Of a stretch of DNA of 22,301 bases, positions 1-7,735 are shown in pieces (position 1 is the stretch's first letter; the number at the start of each line of letters is the position of its first letter). The position numbers and the translations under genes were made by a program. Source of the DNA: AWTP1-9 sp035703165. GTDB taxonomy: Bacteria; Bacteroidota; Bacteroidia; Chitinophagales; Chitinophagaceae. The stretch is taken from contig DASSYR010000015.1 of the NCBI GenBank assembly GCA_035703165.1, positions 1 through 22,301 of the forward strand, read 5' to 3'. The notes below the pieces were generated by a model. That model saw only the letters and a program-made list of their open reading frames with translations. It searched no databases and was not told the DNA's origin.

Positions 1-298
1 GTTGATTAACTTGTTTAGCATAAAATAAATCTGCAAGATTTTGAAAGCAATTTCCTATTTTCTTGCAGATTTATTCCCTATAAGTTTTACCCAAACCATT
101 TCCTGTTGTGGATTACAGAATTTTTAAGGGACGACTAATTATTTTAAAAAGGGATGCCCATCATCATAAAAATCAAGTAAGTCAATTAACTAAAGCATTG
201 ATTTACAATATTTTATATTTCAAATTAGCAAGACCGTCTCAAATGTGTGGTTAATTCTCTTTACAGCCCCCTGTTTTATTTAAAATTTGATATTTACA
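1..298. other. Intergenic region downstream of nth, no gene seen
   Basis: I find no convincing coding region on either strand. The stretch holds the 15-bp inverted repeat at 24-75 and a short quasi-palindrome AGACCGTCT near 230-238. GAGACGGTCT-like words occur at some insertion-sequence ends in Bacteroidota, but no transposase or matching second end is present, so I do not call an element. The sequence is otherwise AT-rich spacer beyond the 3' end of the minus-strand nth gene. Confidence 0.6.
24..75. repeat. Perfect 15-bp inverted repeat (hairpin)
   Basis: The left arm AATAAATCTGCAAGA (24-38) and right arm TCTTGCAGATTTATT (61-75) are exact reverse complements separated by 22 nt. Neither side carries a clean T tract, so it is not a textbook intrinsic terminator. 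It could be a terminator of a gene beyond the left edge, an mRNA 3' stabilising hairpin, or the remnant of a small palindromic repeat. Confidence 0.65.
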
Positions 299-943
299 TT
301 ATTTGTTTTTTGAAGCAAAATATTTACAGGCTTGTTTTATGCCGCACTTATCACAATGCGGACTTCTTGCTACACAAACATAACGCCCATGCAATATCAA
401 CCAATGATGTGCTTTATGAATAAGGGTTGAAGGAATTTCTTTTACCAACTCTTTTTCTACCGCCAGGGGTGTTTTTGCTTGTGGTGAAACTAATCCAATT
501 CGCTTACTCACTCTAAACACATGCGTATCTACAGCCATATTGGGTTGTTGATCTATAACAGAAGTAATAACGTTGGCTGTTTTTCTACCCACACCTGGTA
601 ATTGAATTAATTCGTCAACAGATAGAGGAATCTTGCCGCTAAATTTTTCTATCAGCATTTTAGCCATTCCTATCAGGTGCTTGGTTTTGTTATTGGGGTA
701 CGAAATGCTTTTTATTAAAGGAAATAACTCTTCAAAGCTTGTTTTAGATAATGTTATGGCATCCGGGTATTTTTCAAAAATAGCGGGAGTAGTTATATTC
801 ACCCTTTTATCGGTACATTGGGCCGATAAAATTACGGCAACTAATAATTGAAAAGGATTGTCGTAAACTAATTCTGTTTCCGCATTGGGTGCGTGATTCA
901 AAAAATAATTTATAATAACGTGGTAACGTTCTTTTTTCGTCAT
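299..943 (-). CDS. nth: Endonuclease III (DNA glycosylase/AP lyase)
   Basis: Base-excision repair enzyme that removes oxidised pyrimidines and cleaves the abasic site by beta-elimination. The 214-residue length matches E. coli Nth (211). The helix-hairpin-helix LPGVGRKTA lies at residues 115-123 with catalytic Lys121, and the catalytic Asp139 is in VDTHVFRV. These correspond to E. coli Lys120 and Asp138. The C-terminal [4Fe-4S] ligands are Cys190, Cys197, Cys200 and Cys206 with the exact C-x6-C-x2-C-x5-C spacing. All key residues are present, so the gene should be functional. A TAnnTTTG box ends 4 nt before the ATG, pointing to a very short or absent leader. The upstream 80-residue gene on the same strand is 43 bp away. 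Confidence 0.97.
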   Translation of the reverse strand: MTKKERYHVIINYFLNHAPNAETELVYDNPFQLLVAVILSAQCTDKRVNITTPAIFEKYPDAITLSKTSFEELFPLIKSISYPNNKTKHLIGMAKMLIEKFSGKIPLSVDELIQLPGVGRKTANVITSVIDQQPNMAVDTHVFRVSKRIGLVSPQAKTPLAVEKELVKEIPSTLIHKAHHWLILHGRYVCVARSPHCDKCGIKQACKYFASKNK

Positions 944-978
944 TACACAAAAGTAATAACGGATGTTTACTCAAAACC
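941..978 (-). promoter_or_regulatory. Candidate promoter of nth, near-leaderless
   Basis: On the minus strand the sequence reads TACTTTTGTGTAATG, an exact match to the Bacteroidota -7 consensus TAnnTTTG (948-955) ending 4 nt before the ATG. A TTTTG word lies 16 nt upstream of it as a possible -33 element, closer than the usual 19-21 nt. With this geometry transcription would begin at or within a few bases of the start codon. Confidence 0.5.
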
Positions 979-986
979 AGACAAAA

Positions 987-1229
987 TTAATTTTCCTGGT
1001 GGGCAGAGGTGGTAACTGCGGTATTGCTATAACGCAAAACATTTAATACTACTTCTGTGCGTGGGGAGTAACTGATCTCTCCCAAATGGCGGATAGAGGC
1101 TTTTAAAACATTTAGTTTTTCTCGCAATGTCCAGTCCTTTTGAAGTTGCACTTCAATTGCTGTTTTTTCTTCCAGACTAGCCTCGTTGTACAAATAAAGT
1201 AACAAATCTTCAGGTGTAAAATTGTTCAT
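987..1229 (-). CDS. Small anti-sigma-like protein, function unknown
   Basis: An 80-residue acidic helical protein without a signal peptide or transmembrane segment. Residues 5-45 (TPEDLLLYLYNEASLEEKTA and the following helix) resemble the N-terminal helical domain of Bacteroidota anti-sigma-like proteins. That domain also occurs twice in the protein encoded at 9508-10680, with the pattern LLxYxxNE followed by an E/K-rich helix and a DxxL(R/K)xxL segment. I infer a soluble protein-protein interaction module, perhaps a sigma-factor partner, but no sigma gene is adjacent and no zinc ligands (HxxxCxxC) are present. It sits between nth (43 bp downstream) and the division gene (160 bp upstream). 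The family assignment is tentative; the coding call is supported by the intact frame and its position. Confidence 0.7.
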   Translation of the reverse strand: MNNFTPEDLLLYLYNEASLEEKTAIEVQLQKDWTLREKLNVLKASIRHLGEISYSPRTEVVLNVLRYSNTAVTTSAHQEN

Positions 1230-1395
1230 AATTACTGTTAAAAAATAAACGAATAATCAAAGGATATTAGTTTACAATAACAGATATTGGATTGTTAACA
1301 AAAGGATAAAGAAAATGGTATGCGAATAGTACTATTAAAACGGGGCTTTTAAGTAATTATTGTATCCGGAGGCAAAATTTATTGCCTGATTACTT
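1230..1395. repeat. Palindromes in the spacer after the divIC-type gene
   Basis: This 160-bp spacer holds a perfect 12-bp palindrome AATAGTACTATT (1325-1336) and a two-tier stem. The inner arms AGGCAA (1370-1375) and TTGCCT (1382-1387) pair. The outer arms AAGTAAT (1351-1357) and ATTACTT (1389-1395) also pair and overlap the stop codon of the minus-strand division gene. The stem may act in 3'-end formation or stability of the eno/divIC transcript. There is no U tract directly after it, so I do not call it an intrinsic terminator. Confidence 0.4.
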
Positions 1396-1686
1396 ATTAG
1401 AAATAATATATATATCTTCGTTTTCCCGCCGAAAATAGTATTTTTCCCTGGCCAATTTCTCAAGGTAATAAGTGTTAAATCGCAGATCTTTTATTTCCTG
1501 GCGGCAGTTTGTAATTTGACCGCTATAGTAATTGGCACTTTGCTTTAATTCCTTTAATTCACTATACCGTTCGTATTGAGTAAAAACGTCGTTTTTATCA
1601 AAGAAAAACATCCAAACGATAAAGCCAATCCCGGCAAGGAGGAATTTATTTTTAACGAATGATGAAATATAATTTAATATTTTCAT
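1390..1686 (-). CDS. Septum formation initiator, DivIC/FtsB family
   Basis: Small bitopic cell-division protein expected to join FtsL and FtsQ/DivIB in the divisome. From the chosen ATG it has 98 residues: a short cytoplasmic N terminus, one transmembrane helix (about residues 12-30, KFLLAGIGFIVWMFFF), a coiled coil rich in K/E/L (about 38-72), and the family end motif with LEKLAREKYYFRRENEDIYI. An in-frame ATG seven codons upstream (1707) would add MQGSDLV. I prefer the inner start because MKILNYISSF is a typical membrane-protein start and sits closer to the transmembrane helix. It lies just downstream of eno on the same strand (about 97 bp), the same neighbourhood as eno-ftsB in Proteobacteria, so co-transcription is likely. 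Confidence 0.9.
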   Translation of the reverse strand: MKILNYISSFVKNKFLLAGIGFIVWMFFFDKNDVFTQYERYSELKELKQSANYYSGQITNCRQEIKDLRFNTYYLEKLAREKYYFRRENEDIYIISNK

Positions 1687-1783
1687 TACCAAATCAGATC
1701 CCTGCATTCAACTTGCAGTTGACGATATAAAAATAATCAAATACCCCGAATTGTCAACTCCAAATTGGTAATAGCTGTTGCAG

Positions 1784-3073
1784 TTATTTTGCAAACTTAA
1801 TTTTTCCTTTTGGGTAAATGGCAGCATCGCCCAGCATTTCCTCAATGCGGAGCAACTGGTTGTATTTAGCCATACGATCCGTACGGCTTGCACTGCCGGT
1901 TTTAATTTGTCCGCAGTTTAGGGCAACCGCTAAATCTGCAATAGTAGTGTCCTCTGTTTCGCCACTGCGGTGGCTCATAATGGTATTGTATCCATTATGT
2001 TGAGCTAAAGTAACAGCGTTGATGGTTTCCGTAACAGTACCTATTTGGTTTACTTTTACCAGTAACCCGTTGGCTATACCTTTATCAATACCTTCCTGCA
2101 GGCGGGTTACGTTAGTTACAAATAAATCATCTCCTACTAATTGACACTTACTGCCAATGGCATCTGTAAGCATTTTCCAGCCCTTCCAGTCATCCTCAGC
2201 CATGCCGTCTTCAATAGATACGATAGGGTATTTCTTTACCCATCCTTCCCAAAACTTCACTAATTGTTCGCTACTCATTTCCTTACCACTACTCTTGTGA
2301 AATATATATTTTTTCTTTTTGTTATCCCATAATTCACTATTGGCTGCGTCCATAGCAATGGTAATTTGAGTGCCCGCTTTGTACCCTGCGGCAGTAATCG
2401 CTTCCATTACTGTTTCAATAGCTTCTTCATTACTTTGAATATTAGGAGCAAAACCACCTTCATCACCAACGTTCGTGCTAAATCCTTTTTTCTTTAACAC
2501 CGTTTTTAATACATGAAATATTTCCACTCCCCACCGTAAACCCTCATTAAAAGATGATGCACCAACAGGCATAATCATAAATTCCTGGAAATCGATTTTA
2601 TTATCTGCATGAGCGCCACCATTTAAAATATTCATCATGGGTATAGGTAACACTTTGGCATTGCTTCCACCGATGTAGCGATATAATGGCAATCCCGCTT
2701 CCTGTGCAGCGGCTTTGGCTGCAGCCATACTTACAGCCAATATAGCGTTGGCGCCAAGCTTTCCTTTGTTGGGGGTACCATCCAGGTTTATCATCAACTC
2801 ATCAATATGCACCTGGCGACTTATTTCTGTGCCGATTAGGGCATCAGCAATTTTATTATTTACATTATCAACAGCTTTTAATACACCACGCCCTAAATAT
2901 TTTTTTTTGTCACCATCACGCAGTTCAACAGCTTCGTGAATACCGGTACTGGCGCCACTAGGCACCGCAGCACGCCCCAAAGCGCCATCTTCTGTTATAA
3001 CATCTACTTCAACGGTAGGGTTTCCGCGACTGTCTAAAATTTGTCTTGCATGAACATCCACAATGTAACTCAT
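1784..3073 (-). CDS. eno: Enolase (phosphopyruvate hydratase)
   Basis: Glycolytic enzyme interconverting 2-phosphoglycerate and phosphoenolpyruvate in the cytoplasm. The full length of 429 residues matches the family (E. coli 432). The N-terminal domain starts ARQILDSRGNPTVEVDV (residues 9-25). Mg2+ ligands are Asp242 (AMDAANSE), Glu288 (SIEDG) and Asp315 (VGDDLF). The catalytic base Lys340 lies in LLVKVNQIGT and the acid Glu205 in GDEGGFAPN. The signature SHRSGETED is at 367-375. No anomaly is seen. The ATG start gives MSYIVDVHAR, the expected N terminus. The upstream 153 bp to gldA holds no clear promoter box that I would commit to. Confidence 0.98.
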   Translation of the reverse strand: MSYIVDVHARQILDSRGNPTVEVDVITEDGALGRAAVPSGASTGIHEAVELRDGDKKKYLGRGVLKAVDNVNNKIADALIGTEISRQVHIDELMINLDGTPNKGKLGANAILAVSMAAAKAAAQEAGLPLYRYIGGSNAKVLPIPMMNILNGGAHADNKIDFQEFMIMPVGASSFNEGLRWGVEIFHVLKTVLKKKGFSTNVGDEGGFAPNIQSNEEAIETVMEAITAAGYKAGTQITIAMDAANSELWDNKKKKYIFHKSSGKEMSSEQLVKFWEGWVKKYPIVSIEDGMAEDDWKGWKMLTDAIGSKCQLVGDDLFVTNVTRLQEGIDKGIANGLLVKVNQIGTVTETINAVTLAQHNGYNTIMSHRSGETEDTTIADLAVALNCGQIKTGSASRTDRMAKYNQLLRIEEMLGDAAIYPKGKIKFAK

Positions 3074-3226
3074 AATATTAGTTTGTTGTTTGAGATTTGT
3101 AGTTTATTGTTACCAGCGACAACAACTTTTTGTACTTCTGTTGTATCACTTCCCACAAACATGCGGGATACGTTCCGTAATACTGTTCAACTGATTAAAA
3201 ATTTCAAAAAACCAAGGTTTTATTTT

Positions 3227-4147
3227 TTAATTTTTCACTTCGCCAGCATTCGTCAAACTCCTGAATACTTCTTCCAAACTTTTGTTTTCGGTTTGCAAAG
3301 AAACGATATTGAAGTTGTTCTGCAATGCCAGTTCCAGCAATTGTTTTTTTATTTGATTCAAATCGGCCCCATCCAACTCAAAAGTTTCTTCATTAATTTT
3401 ATTTACCATGCTAACGCTTGTTAAGCCGCTTAATAATATCGTATCAACTTGCTCTTTAAATTTTACCTGCACTTTATTGCTGCTGTTGTTTTGTTGCAAG
3501 CGGCTCAATTTGTCATCAGCTACAATTATTCCTTTATGGATAATGATAACTCTATCACAAATAGCCTGTACTTCCTGCATAATATGAGAAGAAAACAACA
3601 CTGTTTTATTTTTCCCTAACTTTTTAATTACTTCTCTTATTTCAATAATTTGATTCGGATCTAAACCAGAGGTTGGCTCATCCAATATCAACACCTCGGG
3701 ATTATGAATTAATGCGGCTGCTAAACCAACCCTTTGCTTATACCCTTTGGATAGTTGTCCAATCTTTTTATGTGATTCGGACATTAGACCAACGGTATCA
3801 ATTACATTTTGAATGTTGATTTTTGAATTTTTAATTTGATGAACATCTGCAATAAACCCCAGGTATTCTTTTACATACATGTCATAATAAAGCGGATTAG
3901 CCTCAGGCAGGTAACCAATTTTCTTTTTAGTTTCTATTGGGTGGTTTGTTACATTTAATCCACATACCGTTGCCGTGCCCGAGTCTGGCAACAGGTAACC
4001 GGTAATCATTTTCATAGTGGTAGATTTACCGGCCCCATTGGGTCCGAGAAAACCTACAATTTCTCCTTTATTTATTTTGAAGGAAATTTCATTAACCGCT
4101 TTTTGTTCTCCGTAAATCTTAGTGAGGTTAGATACTTCAATAGACAT
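3227..4147 (-). CDS. gldA: ABC transporter ATPase, GldA-like
   Basis: Cytoplasmic ATP-binding subunit of an ABC exporter, 306 residues. Visible elements are Walker A GPNGAGKST (35-43), the signature LSKGYKQR, Walker B VLILDEP followed by TSGLDPNQ, and the H-loop SSH. The stretches IGYLPEANPLYYDMYV and SHKKIGQLSKGYKQRVGLAA are typical of the GldA gliding-motility subfamily, and a C-terminal regulatory extension follows (about 215-306). In Flavobacterium GldA works with the permeases GldF and GldG. No permease gene lies in this window, so partners must be encoded elsewhere. The related non-motility ABC-2 ATPases are the alternative. The symbol is therefore family-level, and the presence of gliding is not implied by this gene alone. 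Confidence 0.85.
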   Translation of the reverse strand: MSIEVSNLTKIYGEQKAVNEISFKINKGEIVGFLGPNGAGKSTTMKMITGYLLPDSGTATVCGLNVTNHPIETKKKIGYLPEANPLYYDMYVKEYLGFIADVHQIKNSKINIQNVIDTVGLMSESHKKIGQLSKGYKQRVGLAAALIHNPEVLILDEPTSGLDPNQIIEIREVIKKLGKNKTVLFSSHIMQEVQAICDRVIIIHKGIIVADDKLSRLQQNNSSNKVQVKFKEQVDTILLSGLTSVSMVNKINEETFELDGADLNQIKKQLLELALQNNFNIVSLQTENKSLEEVFRSLTNAGEVKN

Positions 4148-4159
4148 GACACAAACTTA
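4145..4159 (-). promoter_or_regulatory. Candidate promoter of gldA, near-leaderless
   Basis: On the minus strand the sequence reads TAAGTTTGTGTCATG. The -7 consensus TAnnTTTG (4152-4159) is exact and ends 4 nt before the ATG, as ahead of nth. I see no TTTG/TTG at the usual -33 distance, so the call rests on the -7 box and its position. Confidence 0.4.
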
Positions 4160-4273
4160 ACAATTATAACTATAAAATGGTTTGTGATATTGATAATACC
4201 CATGTTAGCTAAAAATTTTCAATTGGCCAGTTTTTTAATTAAAAAATTGCCGGTATCATTTTAATGCACCTTC

Positions 4274-4303
4274 TTTTGCTAATTTTCATTACTGTTATTT
4301 TTC
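4274..4303 (+). promoter_or_regulatory. Weak candidate promoter of acs
   Basis: TTTTG (4274-4278) is followed after 17 nt by TATTTTTC (4296-4303), one mismatch from TAnnTTTG. It lies about 75 bp upstream of the acs ATG in the 231-bp divergent spacer between gldA and acs. Such AT-rich sequence gives chance matches easily. Confidence 0.3.
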
Positions 4304-4378
4304 GTTAATCAATTATTCTTAAACTTATCAGAGCTTATTGTAATTTTAAAATTAAATTTACCAGATAAAAGATTGCTT

Positions 4379-6316
4379 ATGTCATACCCTTTTCAGCTTA
4401 CATCTTTAGAAGAGTATAAAGTTGCCTATAAAAAAAGCGAAGAAGATCCGGAAAATTATTGGAGTGAAGTGGCTGCTCACTTTAAGTGGAAAAAAAAATG
4501 GGATAAAACGCTTGACTGGAATTTTATTGAGCCACATGTTCGTTGGTTTCTTGGTGGTAAATTAAATATTACAGAAAACTGTATTGATCGTCATTTGGCA
4601 ACTCTGGGAGAAAAACCTGCTTTTATCTGGGAGCCCAATAATCCTGAAGACAGAGTGCGGGTTGTAACCTATAACCGATTGCACAAACGTGTTTGCCAGG
4701 TAGCACAAATGCTTAAAAATAATGGTGTAAAGAAGGGAGACCGGGTTTGTATTTATATGGGTATGGTACCCGAGTTAGTTTACGCAATATTAGGATGTGC
4801 CAGGATTGGCGCTATACATAGTGTGATTTTTGGTGGGTTTAGTGCCCAAAGTATTGCAGACAGACTATATGATGCACAGGCAGAATATATTATTACTTGC
4901 GATGGCGCTTATCGTGGCGGCAAAGATATTCCACTGAAGAGTGTAATTGATGATGCGCTGATTGGAAACAGAACAGTTAAAAAAGTAATTGTGTACACCC
5001 GTACCCGAACACCAGTTTCTATGATTAAAGGAAGAGATGTGTGGTGGGAGGACGAAATGGATTATGCAGAAACACAGGTGGAAAAAGATGGCGTTGTATC
5101 TTTTCCCGCAGAGGAAATGGATGCAGAAGATCCCTTATTTATTTTATACACCAGTGGCAGCACAGGTAAGCCCAAAGGTGTAGTGCATACCTGTGGCGGC
5201 TATATGGTATGGACAGCTTATACTTTTGTAAACGTATTTCAATATAAACCCGGAGATATTCATTTTTGTACGGCCGATATCGGGTGGATAACCGGGCATA
5301 GTTATATTGTGTATGGCCCGCTAAGTGCAGGAGCCACCTCAGTAATGTTTGAAGGCATTCCTACATGGCCGGATGCCGGTAGGTTTTGGGATATTGTAGA
5401 TAAACACAAAGTAAATATTCTTTATACAGCGCCAACTGCTATAAGAAGTTTAATGGGTTTTGGATTAGAACCTTTAGAGGGGAAAAATTTATCTACTTTA
5501 AAAATTTTAGGAACGGTAGGGGAACCAATAAATGAAGAGGCCTGGCATTGGTACGACGAACATGTGGGGAAGAAAAAATGCCCGATTGTAGATACCTGGT
5601 GGCAAACAGAAACGGGGGGAATTTTAATTTCTAATTTAGCAGGGGTAACACCGGCAAGGCCATCCTGGGCTACATTGCCTTTACCGGGAATTCATCCGGT
5701 ATTGGTAGATGAGAATGGGAAAGAAGTAACTGAAAAGGATGAAAATGGATTGTATAAAGGAAATCTTTGTATTAAAAACCCCTGGCCCGCTATCATACGA
5801 ACTACTTATGGTGATCATGAACGCTGTCGCACCAATTATTTTGCTACATATCCTAATTTATATTTTACCGGTGATGGCGCATTAAGAGATGATGCTGGTA
5901 ATTTCAGAATTACAGGCAGGGTAGATGATGTATTAAACGTAAGTGGTCATCGAATTGGAACTGCGGAAGTGGAAAATGCCATTAATATGCATGCAGGAGT
6001 AGTAGAAAGTGCTGTGGTTGGATATCCCCACGAAATAAAAGGACAGGGAATTTATGCGTATGTAATTTATAATGGTCATCACGGAAGTGAAGAATTGAGA
6101 AGACAGGATATTTTGCAAACGGTAATAAGAGTAATCGGGCCTATTGCCAAACCGGATAAAATTCAGTTTGTAAGTGGGTTACCCAAAACAAGAAGTGGTA
6201 AAATTATGCGTCGTATTTTAAGGAAAATAGCAGAAGGGGAAACCCGGAATCTCGGTGATACAACTACTTTGCTTGATCCGGGAGTTGTGGATGAAATAAA
6301 AAAAGGAAGATTATGA
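4379..6316 (+). CDS. acs: Acetyl-CoA synthetase (AMP-forming)
   Basis: Activates acetate to acetyl-CoA through acetyl-AMP in the cytoplasm. The 645-residue length is usual for Acs. The ATP-binding loop YTSGSTGKPKG is at about 257-267. WWQTETGG follows in the middle of the protein, and TGDGALRDDAGNFRITGR with DVLNVSGHRIGTAEVE marks the hinge and C-terminal domain. Lys608 in SGKIMRR is the conserved catalytic lysine that is acetylated in other bacteria to switch Acs off. I chose ATG 4379 (MSYPFQLTS) over an upstream TTG at 4373. The stop codon overlaps the start of the next gene as ATGA, so acs and the GNAT gene are translationally coupled. A short-chain acyl-CoA synthetase with another substrate is less likely, given the length and motifs. 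Confidence 0.96.
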   Translation: MSYPFQLTSLEEYKVAYKKSEEDPENYWSEVAAHFKWKKKWDKTLDWNFIEPHVRWFLGGKLNITENCIDRHLATLGEKPAFIWEPNNPEDRVRVVTYNRLHKRVCQVAQMLKNNGVKKGDRVCIYMGMVPELVYAILGCARIGAIHSVIFGGFSAQSIADRLYDAQAEYIITCDGAYRGGKDIPLKSVIDDALIGNRTVKKVIVYTRTRTPVSMIKGRDVWWEDEMDYAETQVEKDGVVSFPAEEMDAEDPLFILYTSGSTGKPKGVVHTCGGYMVWTAYTFVNVFQYKPGDIHFCTADIGWITGHSYIVYGPLSAGATSVMFEGIPTWPDAGRFWDIVDKHKVNILYTAPTAIRSLMGFGLEPLEGKNLSTLKILGTVGEPINEEAWHWYDEHVGKKKCPIVDTWWQTETGGILISNLAGVTPARPSWATLPLPGIHPVLVDENGKEVTEKDENGLYKGNLCIKNPWPAIIRTTYGDHERCRTNYFATYPNLYFTGDGALRDDAGNFRITGRVDDVLNVSGHRIGTAEVENAINMHAGVVESAVVGYPHEIKGQGIYAYVIYNGHHGSEELRRQDILQTVIRVIGPIAKPDKIQFVSGLPKTRSGKIMRRILRKIAEGETRNLGDTTTLLDPGVVDEIKKGRL

Positions 6317-6768
6317 TAATTTATAAAAGAACAGATTCTAGAGATGAAAATTTCAAAATATTGGTAAATGCATTGGATAATGAACTGGCTGACCGCGACG
6401 GAGCCGACCATTCATTTTATGCATTGTTTAATAAAATAGATACCATTAAACATGTTATAGTTGCTTATGAAAATAATATAGCAGTTGGTTGCGGAGCAAT
6501 AAAACAGTTTTCTCCTGATACCATGGAGGTAAAAAGAATGTATGTGAGACCCGATAAAAGAGGAAAAGGAATTGCTTCAGCGGTTTTGCATCAATTGGAA
6601 AATTGGAGCAAGGAATTAAATTGTACCCGATGTATTTTAGAAACAGGGAAACGACAACCCGAAGCAATTGCGCTATATACGAAAAATGAATATAATATTA
6701 TTCCCAATTATGGTCAATACACGGGAGTACACAACAGCGTTTGTTTTGAAAAAAAATTGATAAAATAA
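6313..6768 (+). CDS. GNAT-family N-acetyltransferase coupled to acs
   Basis: A single-domain GNAT protein of 151 residues. The acetyl-CoA binding motif A is MEVKRMYVRPDKRGKGIASA (R/Q-x-x-G-x-G/A as RGKGIA, about residues 70-90), followed by the acyl-CoA helix and the conserved LETGKRQPEAIALYTKNEY segment (about 115-132). Its ATG overlaps the acs TGA by 4 nt, so translation is probably coupled. Family knowledge does not give the substrate. The context suggests a protein acetyltransferase that could modify Acs Lys608, as AcuA and Pat do, but the sequence looks like a generic small-molecule/protein GNAT and has no Pat-like CoA-binding domain. It is followed after 19 bp by the hydrolase gene. Confidence 0.9.
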   Translation: MIIYKRTDSRDENFKILVNALDNELADRDGADHSFYALFNKIDTIKHVIVAYENNIAVGCGAIKQFSPDTMEVKRMYVRPDKRGKGIASAVLHQLENWSKELNCTRCILETGKRQPEAIALYTKNEYNIIPNYGQYTGVHNSVCFEKKLIK

Positions 6769-6787
6769 AAAAAGTGGTTTGATTTTT

Positions 6788-7732
6788 ATGAAAAAAATAC
6801 TTCGATTTTCCCTTCGTGTTCTTCTGATAATATTTGTTCTTTTTAATTTCATCGCCGCTTTTCATGCGTATAAATTCACACACTTTTATAACGATGGCGA
6901 AGTAACCATTAAAGCAGCTGGAAATATAACGGGTTGGGATAAGGCCAAAGCTATTCTTTTTGGCATTAATTACGTAAAATCAAAAAACTTGGAAACTCCC
7001 CAAAAAGAGTATGAGACAGTGTATTTCAATACTGCTGACAATATTAAACTTGAGGGTTGGTACATAAAAACAGACTCAGCCAAAGGAACTGTTATACTCT
7101 TTCATGGGCATGGAAGCAGTAAATCTAAGTTGCTGGATGAGGCCAATTATTTCAATTCAATTGGTTACAATACGTTGCTTATGGATTTTAGGGCGCATGG
7201 CGGTAGTGGCGGAAATACCTGTACTATTGGGGCAGACGAAGCCGAAGACGTAAAACTGGCCTATGATTTTATACAATCCAAAGGAGAGAAAAACATAGTA
7301 CTTTGGGGAATATCTTTAGGCGCTGCTACGATTACCCATGCCGTAAGTAAATATAAATTAACCCCCCGGAAAGTGATTTTAGAAATGCCATTTGCTTCCT
7401 TATTAGAAGCCGTTAAAGGCCGAGTAAGAATAATGGGGTTACCTACGCAGCCAATAGCATCTTTTCTTACTTTTTGGGGCGGAGTAGAAAGAGGTTTTTG
7501 GGCATTTAACCTGAAACCATGCGAATATGCCAAAGCGATTCAATGTCCTGTACTATTACAATGGGGCGCCAAAGATGTGAGAGTAACAAGGCAAGAAATA
7601 GAGTGTATTTATAAAAACCTGGGAACTTCGAATAAAAAATTAATTGTGTACGAAACAGCTAAGCACGAATCGCTGTGCGATAAAGAGCCCCAAAAGTGGA
7701 GAAGTGAAGTAAAATTATTTTTGGGCAACTAA
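6788..7732 (+). CDS. Membrane-anchored alpha/beta hydrolase
   Basis: Serine hydrolase-fold protein of 314 residues with one N-terminal transmembrane segment (about 8-27), so probably facing the periplasm. The oxyanion region is LFHGHGSSKS (105-113), followed by MDFRAHGGSGG (132-142). The nucleophile elbow is WGISLG (Ser176), with acid Asp263 (GAKDVRV) and base His293 (AKHES). The full catalytic triad is therefore visible. It resembles the BAAT/YfhR-like peptidase-or-esterase group; the substrate is unknown. I chose ATG 6788 (MKKILRF) over a TTG nine bases upstream. It lies 19 bp after the GNAT gene, probably in the acs transcript, and meets the convergent transpeptidase gene tail-to-tail with 3 bp between stops. 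Confidence 0.9.
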   Translation: MKKILRFSLRVLLIIFVLFNFIAAFHAYKFTHFYNDGEVTIKAAGNITGWDKAKAILFGINYVKSKNLETPQKEYETVYFNTADNIKLEGWYIKTDSAKGTVILFHGHGSSKSKLLDEANYFNSIGYNTLLMDFRAHGGSGGNTCTIGADEAEDVKLAYDFIQSKGEKNIVLWGISLGAATITHAVSKYKLTPRKVILEMPFASLLEAVKGRVRIMGLPTQPIASFLTFWGGVERGFWAFNLKPCEYAKAIQCPVLLQWGAKDVRVTRQEIECIYKNLGTSNKKLIVYETAKHESLCDKEPQKWRSEVKLFLGN

Positions 7733-7735
7733 AGA

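Noticed and set aside
230..240. AGACCGTCTC word resembling some insertion-sequence ends
   Set aside because: No transposase, no partner end and no target duplication is visible in the spacer.
1708..1893. 61-residue minus-strand frame between the division gene and eno
   Set aside because: It overlaps the 3' end of eno out of frame and has no protein-like pattern.
3041..3424. 127-residue plus-strand frame spanning the eno/gldA spacer
   Set aside because: It overlaps the start of eno and the 3' end of gldA antisense, has no recognisable features, and its composition is that of an antisense shadow.
7733..7735. Only 3 bp between the stops of the convergent hydrolase and transpeptidase genes
   Set aside because: Tight tail-to-tail packing is common in compact chromosomes; without transcript data no antisense regulation can be claimed.
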